From an uncultured Clostridia bacterium (lineage in GTDB: Bacteria > Bacillota > Clostridia > Christensenellales > Pumilibacteraceae): 7,151 nt of DNA. Position 1 is the stretch's first letter. Every line of letters starts with the position of its first letter. Below the pieces are notes generated by a model. The model was not told the DNA's origin and made no database searches. It saw only the letters and a program-made list of their open reading frames with translations. The position numbers and the translations under genes were made by a program. Where the stretch lies: positions 1 to 7,151 of the forward strand of contig CANDJX010000081.1 in assembly GCA_947385185.1 (NCBI GenBank), given 5' to 3'. This document shows positions 1-6,494 of this stretch, in pieces.

Positions 1-487
1 CCGAAGATATATCGAAAGTGCCCTTGAAATGTCCTTCGATCGCTCCGCCGTAAGCGTCCGCGGTCCACGTCCCGTCCGAATTGAACACGGTGTAAGCGGG
101 CGTAGGTCCGATAAATCTGCCCTGCGACATGGATATGGTTCCCGGATTCTCGCAATAACTCGTAATAAGTTCATACCCTCTGAAAGCGGCTTTGAGCGTA
201 ACGCTTTCGCTGCCTACGTTAAACTTCGAGCCTGCCGCATACAAAGTCCCGGACGGATCTTCCCAACCGGCGAACTTAAGATACGACGCGGTTTCCGCGT
301 CAGTGACGTCGGGGAGCGTAATCTGACCGTACGCTTCGCACGACACCGCGGCGGGCGTCGTACCGCTTATTCCGTCCGGAAGTTCGAAAGTGACCGTCAA
401 CCCGCCGCACGCCGTAAGCATAACCGCCGTCATACTCATAAGCGCGGCCGCGAGCGCGACTGTAATTATTTTCGCGAACTTTTTCAT
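1..487 (-). CDS. Surface lipoprotein with InlB-type repeat, 3' end beyond the window (partial)
   Basis: The first 162 codons are present and the frame stays open to the left edge. The product begins with a lipoprotein signal peptide: MKKFAK, a hydrophobic stretch (about residues 7-24), then a lipobox LTAC with the lipidated cysteine at residue 27, followed by GG. Residues about 31-102 fit the Listeria-Bacteroides (InlB B-) repeat pattern: TVTFELPDG, then ITLPDV, FAGWEDPSG, LYAAGS and VTLKAAF. The remainder (from about residue 104) has a tyrosine- and glycine-rich beta look that I do not recognise. The start is fixed by AGGAGG eight bases upstream. The gene lies 12 bases after the hydrolase stop, so it should be co-transcribed and probably translationally coupled. 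A lipid-anchored, outward-facing accessory or binding protein is inferred; no ligand can be named. Confidence 0.88.
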   Translation of the reverse strand, partial: MKKFAKIITVALAAALMSMTAVMLTACGGLTVTFELPDGISGTTPAAVSCEAYGQITLPDVTDAETASYLKFAGWEDPSGTLYAAGSKFNVGSESVTLKAAFRGYELITSYCENPGTISMSQGRFIGPTPAYTVFNSDGTWTADAYGGAIEGHFKGTFDISS

Positions 488-495
488 TCTGTTTT

Positions 496-502
496 CCTCC
501 TA
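496..502 (-). promoter_or_regulatory. Ribosome binding site overlapping the upstream stop codon
   Basis: On the minus strand the hydrolase stop codon TAG runs straight into the Shine-Dalgarno of the lipoprotein (TAGGAGG), eight bases before its ATG. Ribosomes finishing the hydrolase would therefore sit on the lipoprotein initiation site, which suggests translational coupling of the two surface proteins. Confidence 0.8.
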
Positions 503-3415
503 TTTTTCCGATTTTTTGCTTATGATCGAGAATATAAGCAATCCTATCGAGGCAGCCGTAAGCACCGAGAACACGACTATTGCCGATATAAGAGCCGCCT
601 GCCACCATGGCATTATGGCGACTATCTTCGTAGACGACGACAATCCGTTGACCGACGCGTTGCGCGACGCGCCGTACAGCATTCTGTGCGCGGCCTCTAC
701 GAGAGCCGTCACTATTACGGGATCGTTTCTGTATTTATCCGAAGTGATGAGTCCGTAGCAAAATTTATCTGCCGACGTGGCAAGCCACATAGTCGTATGA
801 GCAAGAAGTCCGTCCACGGGATCCTGAAGATCTTCCTCGTAAAGGTCGGTGACGATATTGCCCATGAATCCGCATTCGCCGTAAAGGAATCCGAGCTGCG
901 CGCCTTTATGCTCGCCCGGCCAGATCATACCGATACGGTTAAACGAATTCATCATCCCCATTCCGCCGCCGTAAGTTACGGTATACTCGAACGCAGGCAG
1001 ATAGCATTCGCGGATCGTCTGTTCATTCGCCCATGTTGCTATACCGTGACGAGCGTCCTCCTGATCGTTGAGGAAATAATGCTTGCAGAAGCATACGCTT
1101 CCCTTTTCGGTCATTCCCTTTACCGCAAGTCCGCACGCCATACCTGTGATAAACGCATCCTCGGAGAAATATTCGCCGTTTCTTCCCGAGTAAGGCGAAC
1201 GGTGAATGTTCGGGCTGAATCCGTACAGACCTATCGCTTTGACTTCGTCGGAAGAAGCGTGAAGGTTCTGTTCGCCCTGCTGAATGCCGACGGCATACAT
1301 GAGGTCCTTATTGAACGTAGCCGCGCGGAGATCGCCGGACGTAAACGTTATGCCCGAAATTTCGGGATTGGCTTTGAACGGATTGCCGCGTCCCATCGAC
1401 GAATCCATATCCGAATTACGGAGCTTGCCGACGCTTGCCACGGCGTCCGAGCCGTACCAGCAGTTCATAACGAGTTTTGCCGTCTCCTCGAACGTCATCT
1501 GTTCGAGCAGTCTATACCACATGGAATCGTTATACGGTACGTCGCGGAACGAAACAAGAGTAAGTCCGTTGGATATGCCGAACTTGGGCATGGGGGTGTT
1601 TTTCTGCTCCTCGGGATCCGCAACGTATGCGATAGGTCTTGCCTGGTTTACCATTTCGGTATTGTACTTGACCGTAAACGCTTTTGTCGGAAGCGTACCC
1701 TCCCAGTCCTTTCTCGAAACGTATGTAACGGTATTGTCTTTCTTCGCATATTCGTCGCGATTGAGATCCACGTCGTCGAAAAGGTTTTCGATTTCCGTAC
1801 CGTTGGCATACGACTTGGAGAACTTTTCTTTATCGAGAGTATTTACCGTATACTCATACGCGCAGTCGGCGTTGCCCGTAACGTTATAACCCTTCTTTTT
1901 AAGGATATTGTTTACGGCTTCGTGAGAGGATCCCGCGGCGGTAAAATAATAATTGCCCGCGTCGAGAATGTAAGTCCCCGCATTATTCGAATCGTAAGAA
2001 CGGAGCTGCCATTCGGGGATCTCGATCGTGACCGTTTCGCTCGCGCCCGATGCGAGTTCCTTGGTCTTAGTGAAACCGACGAGATTTACAGCCGCCTGTT
2101 CTATGCCGTTCGTCTTTGCGTAATCGGTATAAGGCTTCTGCAGATACGCGAGCACGGAATGCTTGCCCGCTTTTTGCCCGTTGTTCTTTACGTCGAGAGT
2201 AACGACGAAATTATCGTCCTTCTTTTCGACGCTAAAATTGCTATACGAGAAATCCGTATAAGAAAGTCCGTACCCGAACGGATAAGCGACTGCGGCGTCG
2301 TAATCGAACGAACCCGTTTTCGCCGTTCCCATGACCGAATCTTCGTATCTGGTTTCGTAATACTTATACCCGAGATAAATGCCTTCCTGATATACTACGC
2401 TGTCATACCAGAAGTTGCCCTGCGGGTTGTTGTTATACTCGTAATTCTCGGTCTTTACCTCGTTTACGAGCGCTTCGGATACTCCCGAAAGATCGCCCGT
2501 AACGTTTCCGAAGTTCATCATTACGGGATTGGCGTAATTGTCCGCCCATACCGTATCTACCAGTCTGCCGGAGAAATTCGCTTCGCCGCCGAGGAGATCG
2601 ACGAGAGCCTCTACCCCGTATACCGCGTTAGCCTGACCGGTCCATATGCACGCGTCTATACCGTACCCGGCGTCCTTGATGAAATCGCCGTGAACCATGT
2701 TGCTGGTGTTGATAATCACTACGATTTTCTTGATTTTTCCTACGTCTTTAAGCGCTTTCACGCCGTTAAGCATCGCTATTTCGCCCGGAGTTATGTCGAG
2801 ATAGTCTCCGTTCGCGGCGTCGGTCGCTTTATTGATCGAATAACCGGGATGCGCGCAGTCCGTACCCTCGCCGGCGCGGCGCTGAAGCGTCACGAGCGCA
2901 ACGTCGGCTTCCACGTTAAGCGAGGCGTCGAACGTCGTCGGTATTCCCACGGTCGTTCTCGCAGTAGCTTTAAGTCCGGCGTAATAATTCCACGTCGTTT
3001 CGTCTACGGTATAATCCGCGTCCTCCAGACAGGTCTTGAGAGAGCTCATCTGCAGATTCGCCGCATTGCCGTAAACCGCGATCTTTTTGTCCGTATCCGT
3101 AAACGGCAACGCGTTGTTTTCGTTTTTAAGAAGTACGGAGCCTTCTTCCACCAGTCCGTGATACACCTCTTTGGATTTATCCACCAGCTTCTGCTCGTCC
3201 GCTTTGGTAAAAGCGTACCCGCTCTTGAAATACGTCGTATCGACGTTTTCGTCTTCTTCCCCGCGGACGATCTTCGACGTTGCGGCGTTCAGCATAGAAT
3301 TGACCGCCGGTTCAAAATACATTGCGATCGCCGTTCCTATAATAAATACAAGGAGCAGGAATGCAAATACGCACGTCAGGACCACCCATAAAGGAGTCTT
3401 TTTCAGAATTTTCAT
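500..3415 (-). CDS. Membrane-tethered glycoside hydrolase family 3 enzyme with reversed domain order
   Basis: The protein is 971 aa when started at MKILKK, the ATG five bases after GGAGG; an earlier in-frame ATG overlaps that site. Order of parts: basic N-terminus and membrane helix (about 8-32); GH3 C-terminal-type alpha/beta domain (about 88-290, with LLKNENNALPF, GEGTD at 182-186, and GGEANFSGRL); PFGYGLSYT at 379-387; a fibronectin III-like domain (about 390-495); a linker; the GH3 N-terminal-type TIM barrel (about 635-890); and a second membrane helix (about 935-966) ending in SKKSEK. In the barrel, GRNGEYFSEDAF (from 744), the KH pair at 778-779, MNSFNRIG and IVTD match GH3 landmarks; D857 is the likely nucleophile. 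Positive charges at both ends suggest an extracellular enzyme anchored twice. Beta-glucosidase or a related exo-glycosidase is the likely class; the substrate cannot be read. The same domain order is known from Ruminococcus albus and Butyrivibrio beta-glucosidases. Confidence 0.93.
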   Translation of the reverse strand: MKILKKTPLWVVLTCVFAFLLLVFIIGTAIAMYFEPAVNSMLNAATSKIVRGEEDENVDTTYFKSGYAFTKADEQKLVDKSKEVYHGLVEEGSVLLKNENNALPFTDTDKKIAVYGNAANLQMSSLKTCLEDADYTVDETTWNYYAGLKATARTTVGIPTTFDASLNVEADVALVTLQRRAGEGTDCAHPGYSINKATDAANGDYLDITPGEIAMLNGVKALKDVGKIKKIVVIINTSNMVHGDFIKDAGYGIDACIWTGQANAVYGVEALVDLLGGEANFSGRLVDTVWADNYANPVMMNFGNVTGDLSGVSEALVNEVKTENYEYNNNPQGNFWYDSVVYQEGIYLGYKYYETRYEDSVMGTAKTGSFDYDAAVAYPFGYGLSYTDFSYSNFSVEKKDDNFVVTLDVKNNGQKAGKHSVLAYLQKPYTDYAKTNGIEQAAVNLVGFTKTKELASGASETVTIEIPEWQLRSYDSNNAGTYILDAGNYYFTAAGSSHEAVNNILKKKGYNVTGNADCAYEYTVNTLDKEKFSKSYANGTEIENLFDDVDLNRDEYAKKDNTVTYVSRKDWEGTLPTKAFTVKYNTEMVNQARPIAYVADPEEQKNTPMPKFGISNGLTLVSFRDVPYNDSMWYRLLEQMTFEETAKLVMNCWYGSDAVASVGKLRNSDMDSSMGRGNPFKANPEISGITFTSGDLRAATFNKDLMYAVGIQQGEQNLHASSDEVKAIGLYGFSPNIHRSPYSGRNGEYFSEDAFITGMACGLAVKGMTEKGSVCFCKHYFLNDQEDARHGIATWANEQTIRECYLPAFEYTVTYGGGMGMMNSFNRIGMIWPGEHKGAQLGFLYGECGFMGNIVTDLYEEDLQDPVDGLLAHTTMWLATSADKFCYGLITSDKYRNDPVIVTALVEAAHRMLYGASRNASVNGLSSSTKIVAIMPWWQAALISAIVVFSVLTAASIGLLIFSIISKKSEK

Positions 3416-3420
3416 TTTTA

Positions 3421-3425
3421 CCTCC
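3421..3425 (-). promoter_or_regulatory. Ribosome binding site of the GH3 gene
   Basis: GGAGG lies five bases before the ATG at 3415. The alternative upstream ATG (reading MEVK) overlaps this site itself, and the longest frame (from 3472) would begin inside the palindromic leader, so 3415 is the preferred start. Confidence 0.8.
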
Positions 3426-3452
3426 ATATTTTTAGCTCTGCTTCCCGGGCAA

Positions 3453-3464
3453 AAGCTCGAGCTT
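3453..3464. promoter_or_regulatory. 12-bp perfect palindrome in the GH3 leader (possible operator)
   Basis: AAGCTCGAGCTT is its own reverse complement, with a central CG as in many LacI/GalR-family operators. It lies in the untranslated leader between the predicted transcription start and the ribosome site. A regulatory role is inferred; no regulator gene is present in the window. Confidence 0.35.
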
Positions 3465-3468
3465 CTTC

Positions 3469-3485
3469 GCATCGGATTCCGATGC
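3469..3485. promoter_or_regulatory. 17-bp perfect inverted repeat at the GH3 transcription start (possible operator)
   Basis: GCATCGGA and TCCGATGC are exact 8-base arms around a single central base. The repeat begins seven bases downstream of the -10 hexamer, so it covers the expected start point and first transcribed bases. A repressor bound there would block initiation or clearance. As RNA it could form only a poor hairpin because the loop is a single base, so a DNA operator is the better reading. Confidence 0.45.
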
Positions 3486-3491
3486 TTTCAT

Positions 3492-3499
3492 ATTGTAAC
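3492..3499 (-). promoter_or_regulatory. Promoter of the GH3-lipoprotein operon (extended -10)
   Basis: On the minus strand the sequence reads TGTTACAAT: a TACAAT -10 hexamer (3492-3497) with the TGn extension. No good -35 is seen at 16-18 bases; the nearest matches are weak, which fits an extended -10 promoter or one needing an activator. The predicted leader is about 70 bases. Confidence 0.5.
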
Positions 3500-3538
3500 A
3501 CACGGAGCGGAGGTTTTGGAAAATTCGGGTTTTCTTGT

Positions 3539-3577
3539 AAATTAAAAGAAGCGGATTGACTTTTTACGTCAATCCGC
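3539..3577 (-). terminator. Rho-independent terminator of the mrnC-thyA-folA operon
   Basis: GCGGATTGAC (3551-3560) and GTCAATCCGC (3568-3577) form a perfect 10-bp stem with a 7-base loop. On the minus strand it is followed by TTCTTTTAATTT, a usable U-tract, and it starts 24 bases after the folA stop. On the plus strand no U-tract follows, so it acts for the minus strand only. Confidence 0.85.
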
Positions 3578-3601
3578 CACCGAATAGCGACATTTTATCA
3601 C

Positions 3602-4114
3602 TTATAACCGCTTAATATCGGTATTTTTATACGTGCAGAACCTTATCGTGTAGCCGTTGTCGTCGATCGGATCGCTTTCGCTTACCAGAGTCCACTCGTC
3701 CGCCGCGTCGAGATTTTCGAAAAACGTTTCCGCGCCGCCGTCCGCGTCCACTTTCGTAAGAAGTACCTCGGAGCAATAAGGAAGAAGCGTGCGATACATC
3801 ATCGCGCCGCCGATCACGAACACGTCGTCGGGGTCGCAAACGGCGATCTTTTCGGATAACTCTCCGAGCGTTCGCACGAGCGTGAATCCCGCCTCGTCCG
3901 CTTTTCTTTCGTCGCCGTCCGGCCAGAGCACTATGTTCGTCCGCCCTTTGAGCGGTTTGCCGCCCGGGAAAGACAACAGCGTATTCGAGCCCATAACGAC
4001 CGTTTTGCCGAGCGTGGTTTCCCTGAAAAATTTCATATCCTTCGGAAGCCTGAACATCAGATCGTTCTTTTTTCCGATCCCCCAATTTCTGTCGCAGTGC
4101 AATATCGCGCGCAT
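3602..4114 (-). CDS. folA: Dihydrofolate reductase
   Basis: This 170-aa protein reduces dihydrofolate to tetrahydrofolate with NADPH. The N-terminus carries the family signature: WGIGKKNDLMFRLPKDMKFF, with D26 at the position of the catalytic acid (Asp27 in E. coli). KTVVMGSNTLLSFPGG and RTNIVL (about 37-62) form the cofactor and substrate region, and VFVIGGAMMY is the second NADPH-binding motif. Two positions differ from the textbook pattern: F21 replaces the usual tryptophan, and MGSNT replaces MGRKT; the latter is, as I recall, common in Clostridia. The length is a little above the E. coli enzyme (159). It starts 13 bases after thyA, with GGAGGA four bases before the ATG, and is the last gene of the operon. 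Pairing with thyA makes sense because ThyA produces the dihydrofolate that FolA recycles. Confidence 0.95.
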   Translation of the reverse strand: MRAILHCDRNWGIGKKNDLMFRLPKDMKFFRETTLGKTVVMGSNTLLSFPGGKPLKGRTNIVLWPDGDERKADEAGFTLVRTLGELSEKIAVCDPDDVFVIGGAMMYRTLLPYCSEVLLTKVDADGGAETFFENLDAADEWTLVSESDPIDDNGYTIRFCTYKNTDIKRL

Positions 4115-4127
4115 ATCGTCCTCCCTG

Positions 4128-4958
4128 TCAGATCGCCACTTCTATATCGTATTTTTTGTCGCACGCCTTATATCCTTCGAGTGCGAAGTCGTCGAGCGTG
4201 AATTTATAAAAATCGTTTACGTCCGGATTCATTACGAACTTCGGGGCGGGATACGTTTCGTTCTTTATCATATCTTTTACTATCGGGATATGCCTGTCGT
4301 AAATATGCGCGTCGGCGATAACGTGCACGAGTTCTCCGACCTCGAGTCCGGAAACCTGCGCAAGCATATGCATAAGTACGCTGTACTGAACGACGTTCCA
4401 GTTGTTCGCCGTGAGCATATCCTGCGACCGCTGATTGAGTATACCGTTGAGCGTTCTCCCGCTGACGTTGAACGTCATCGAATACGCGCACGGATAAAGA
4501 TTCATTTCGCTTAAGTCGTGATGATTATAAATATTCGTCATAATCCGCCGCGACTGCGGGTTGTGCTTTAAGTCGTAAACGACGCGGTCCACCTGATCGA
4601 ACTCGCCCTCGGCATACTTATGCTTAACCCCGAGCTGATAGCCGTACGCCTTTCCGATCGATCCGTTTTCGTCCGCCCAGCTGTCCCATATATGCGACTT
4701 AAGATCGCGTATATTGTTCGACTTCTTCTGCCATATCCAGAGCAGTTCGTCGATCGCCGATTTTATAAAAGTCTTTCTTACCGTAATGATCGGAAATTCT
4801 TCCTGCAGGTTATACCTGTTGACGATACAGAATTTCTTGATCGTATGCGCGGGAGTCCCGTCCGCCCAATGCGGGCGCACGTCGAGGTTTTCGTCCGAAT
4901 AACCGTTATCCAGTATATCCTTTAAGTTCGAAATCAATATTTCGTCCGCTTTGCTCAT
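4128..4958 (-). CDS. thyA: Thymidylate synthase (ThyA type)
   Basis: The 276-aa enzyme methylates dUMP to dTMP using methylene-tetrahydrofolate and releases dihydrofolate. The catalytic cysteine is C157 in NLYPCAYSMTFNV; the phosphate-binding arginines are in PQSRRIM (137-138); QRSQD (176-180), WNVVQY (N188) and DAHIYDRH (216-223) complete the active site. The motifs differ from E. coli: LYPCAYS for LPPCH and TANNWN for LGxPFN, matching a ThyA branch I associate with Lachnospiraceae and other Clostridia. The frame is open far upstream, but the start MSKADE is chosen because GGAGG lies seven bases before it and it overlaps the mrnC stop as ATGA. The 4-base overlap implies translational coupling with mrnC; folA follows after 13 bases. 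Confidence 0.95.
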   Translation of the reverse strand: MSKADEILISNLKDILDNGYSDENLDVRPHWADGTPAHTIKKFCIVNRYNLQEEFPIITVRKTFIKSAIDELLWIWQKKSNNIRDLKSHIWDSWADENGSIGKAYGYQLGVKHKYAEGEFDQVDRVVYDLKHNPQSRRIMTNIYNHHDLSEMNLYPCAYSMTFNVSGRTLNGILNQRSQDMLTANNWNVVQYSVLMHMLAQVSGLEVGELVHVIADAHIYDRHIPIVKDMIKNETYPAPKFVMNPDVNDFYKFTLDDFALEGYKACDKKYDIEVAI

Positions 4959-5338
4959 ACGCTTTCCTCCATCGCTCTTTTCTGAATATAACCGAGCCGT
5001 TCTTTCTGCCCGCTGACGTACAGATACCCTATGACCGCCTCGAGCGCCGTCGCGTACATATAATCCGCGCCCGACGCGTTTTTCGCTTTGTTGTACGGAT
5101 GCGAATTGCGCGCTCTGTGCGCGACCGAAAGTTCGGTTTCGGTAAGCTCGCCCTCTATCGCCCTGTACGCTTTCGCCTGCGCCGTAGCCTTGACGAAATC
5201 GCGGCAATACGAATTCATTTTGCTCGCTTTTACGTCCATGTGTTCGACCGCATAAGTGCGGACGTACAGTCCGTATACTCCGTCGCCGACAAACGCCAAC
5301 GTGAGCGGATTGAGTTGCAACGCTTTTGCTTCCGTCAT
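4955..5338 (-). CDS. mrnC: Mini-ribonuclease III
   Basis: The product, 127 aa, is an RNase III catalytic domain without the double-stranded RNA-binding domain. In Bacillus subtilis this enzyme matures the ends of 23S rRNA. PLTLAFVGDGVYGLYVR (11-27) carries the first catalytic acid (D19), and ATALEAVIGYLYV (96-108) the second (E100); AHRARNSHPYNKAK lies between, where the family usually has an RGRN-like motif. It is shorter than the B. subtilis protein (143 aa). Two starts are possible: MTEAKAL at 5338 or MLQYSGM at 5356. Neither has a Shine-Dalgarno. I choose 5338 because a good promoter sits directly in front and its -10 overlaps the 5356 start. The 3' end overlaps thyA by 4 bases. Confidence 0.9.
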   Translation of the reverse strand: MTEAKALQLNPLTLAFVGDGVYGLYVRTYAVEHMDVKASKMNSYCRDFVKATAQAKAYRAIEGELTETELSVAHRARNSHPYNKAKNASGADYMYATALEAVIGYLYVSGQKERLGYIQKRAMEESV

Positions 5339-5346
5339 ACCGGAGT

Positions 5347-5375
5347 ATTGTAACATATTCGGGCGGCGAAAGCAA
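5347..5375 (-). promoter_or_regulatory. Promoter of the mrnC-thyA-folA operon
   Basis: On the minus strand TTGCTT (5370-5375) and TACAAT (5347-5352) are separated by 17 bases, each hexamer close to the sigma-A consensus. The -10 ends only eight bases before the mrnC ATG, so the transcript should begin within about 0-3 bases of the start codon. Confidence 0.65.
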
Positions 5376-5385
5376 GAGTTAAAGA

Positions 5386-5426
5386 CATACTTGCGGTAAT
5401 TCCTTGCCGAAAGGCACTCAAGTATG
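5386..5426. repeat. Inverted repeat across the CBS-gene promoter
   Basis: CATACTTG (5386-5393) and CAAGTATG (5419-5426) are perfect 8-base inverted arms 25 bases apart. An inner imperfect pair, CGGTAA (5394-5399) and TTGCCG (5404-5409), covers the -35. The arrangement spans the core promoter of the plus-strand gene and lies just upstream of the mrnC promoter, so a bound regulator could affect both directions. Confidence 0.4.
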
Positions 5427-5433
5427 CTATAAT
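5404..5433 (+). promoter_or_regulatory. Promoter of the HEPN-CBS gene
   Basis: TTGCCG (5404-5409) and a perfect TATAAT (5428-5433) are 18 bases apart, with a TGC extension before the -10. The transcript would start near 5440, directly before AAAGGAGGGA (5441-5450), giving a very short leader of about 16 bases. Confidence 0.75.
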
Positions 5434-5455
5434 ATACTTCAAAGGAGGGAACGAC

Positions 5456-6190
5456 ATGGGAAACGACAATGCGGCAAGGTTCCTCGGCAGTTATAACAGG
5501 ATCGAAAGTCATCTGAAAATGCTCTATAACGCCCGACCTACGCAGAATTTTACCGACCTGGTCAAACGGTGCACCGAACTCAATATTACCGTCAGGCGGT
5601 ACGAAAACGAACTTATCGATTACGGCAAGCTCCGCAATGCGATAGTGCACAATTCGGACGGCTTTCAGCACGTGATCGCAGTGCCGTGCGACGCGGTAGT
5701 CGATCATATCGAATTTATAGAACGGCATATCTGCCGACCGCCGGGAATAATGGACGCGATCAAAATCAAAAGAATAGCGTCAGTATTCGCCGACCGTCCG
5801 CTGAGCACCGCAATCGACGCGTTCGCCGAATACGAGCAAAAGACGATCATAGTTTACGACCACGGCAAAATGACCGGCGTTATCTACTCGTACAGACTGT
5901 ACGGCGAGATCGCCAAACGGCTTAACGGCGGCGAGAACGTAAACAAGTATCTGTCCGAAACGATGTGCGGGGATCTGATACGCGAAGAAGATATGGCGCG
6001 GTATCTGCTCCTTCCGCGGGAAACGACCGTCGTCGACGTTTTCGAAGCGTTCGAGAAACAAAAGCATCTGATCGCCGCCATAATTACCGAAAACGGCGAA
6101 CTCGGCGAAAAAGCCATAAACATAATTACTCCGGCGGATTTCCCGAGAATCAACCGTTTTTTGGAAAATTATAACGTCAAGCCGTTCTGA
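5456..6190 (+). CDS. HEPN-like domain fused to a CBS-domain pair
   Basis: The 244-aa soluble protein starts seven bases after GGAGG. Residues about 5-95 look all-helical and end a helix with YGKLRNAIVHNSDG; R60 and H65 form an R-x4-H motif typical of HEPN domains, many of which are ribonucleases or nucleotide-transfer partners. Residues about 103-230 read as two CBS units: the first (KIKRIASVFADRPLSTAIDAF then KTIIVYDHGKMTGVIYSYRL), the second (YLLLPRETTVVDVFEAFEKQ then LIAAIITENGELGEKAINIITPADFP). CBS pairs usually bind adenine nucleotides and regulate an attached domain, so an effector-gated HEPN protein is a reasonable inference. The CBS assignment is the firmer; the HEPN call rests on the motif and predicted helices. 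It is divergent from mrnC and has no partner gene in its own operon. The substrate, if any, is unknown. Confidence 0.85.
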   Translation: MGNDNAARFLGSYNRIESHLKMLYNARPTQNFTDLVKRCTELNITVRRYENELIDYGKLRNAIVHNSDGFQHVIAVPCDAVVDHIEFIERHICRPPGIMDAIKIKRIASVFADRPLSTAIDAFAEYEQKTIIVYDHGKMTGVIYSYRLYGEIAKRLNGGENVNKYLSETMCGDLIREEDMARYLLLPRETTVVDVFEAFEKQKHLIAAIITENGELGEKAINIITPADFPRINRFLENYNVKPF

Positions 6191-6198
6191 TCGAAAAA

Positions 6199-6226
6199 TT
6201 ACAATATCGAACTGTCTATATTGCAA
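6199..6226. repeat. AT-rich imperfect inverted repeat after the HEPN-CBS gene
   Basis: TTACAATAT (6199-6207) and ATATTGCAA (6218-6226) pair with one mismatch around a 10-base loop, nine bases beyond the stop codon. The stem is weak and the following T-run short (CAAATTTTA), so it may be an inefficient terminator or a protein-binding site. Part of the left arm recurs at 7070-7085. Confidence 0.3.
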
Positions 6227-6233
6227 ATTTTAC

Positions 6234-6267
6234 TGACTTTTATAAAAAGTATTGACTTTTATAAAAA
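6234..6267 (+). repeat. Tandem 15-bp direct repeat at the noncoding-RNA promoter
   Basis: TGACTTTTATAAAAA occurs exactly at 6234-6248 and 6253-6267, a 19-base period (almost two helical turns). The second copy includes most of the -35 hexamer; the first sits where an UP element or activator site would be. Each copy is nearly palindromic in its centre (CTTTTATAAAAAG). Confidence 0.6.
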
Positions 6268-6279
6268 TTATGCTACAAT
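6252..6279 (+). promoter_or_regulatory. Strong promoter facing a gene-free region
   Basis: TTGACT (6252-6257) and TACAAT (6274-6279) are 16 bases apart, with a TGC extension before the -10 and A/T-rich DNA upstream. The expected transcription start is near 6286. No Shine-Dalgarno and reading frame of any size follow, so the product is probably an untranslated RNA. Confidence 0.7.
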
Positions 6280-6494
6280 AGTCTTACAACAAACGAGGAC
6301 ATAAGGGCGTTACCGAAAATACGCATCAACGTTATTTTCCGATACGGCTGACCCGAGTTGTTTTGCAAGAAATGATCGGCGATGAAATTTTACCTCTGTT
6401 AATCTCAACGGACAGAGAGGTCGACGGACACGGAAAGCAAAACGACGGAGGAGTCGATTTGAGTAATAATGGGAAATGGCGAGGACGAGTAAAA

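Noticed and set aside
29..3391. 1,120-codon open frame on the plus strand opposite the GH3 and lipoprotein genes
   Set aside because: Its triplets coincide with those of two well-supported genes on the other strand; its translation is arginine-rich and without recognisable domains, and there is no ribosome site. Codon bias of the real genes explains it.
4959..5375. Longer thyA starting upstream, within mrnC
   Set aside because: The upstream part is the mrnC gene read in another frame; the start at 4958 has a proper ribosome site and matches the family N-terminus.
5339..5728. Longer mrnC starting upstream, opposite the HEPN-CBS gene
   Set aside because: The extra residues are antisense to a well-supported gene and do not resemble Mini-RNase III; the promoter at 5347-5375 lies inside that stretch.
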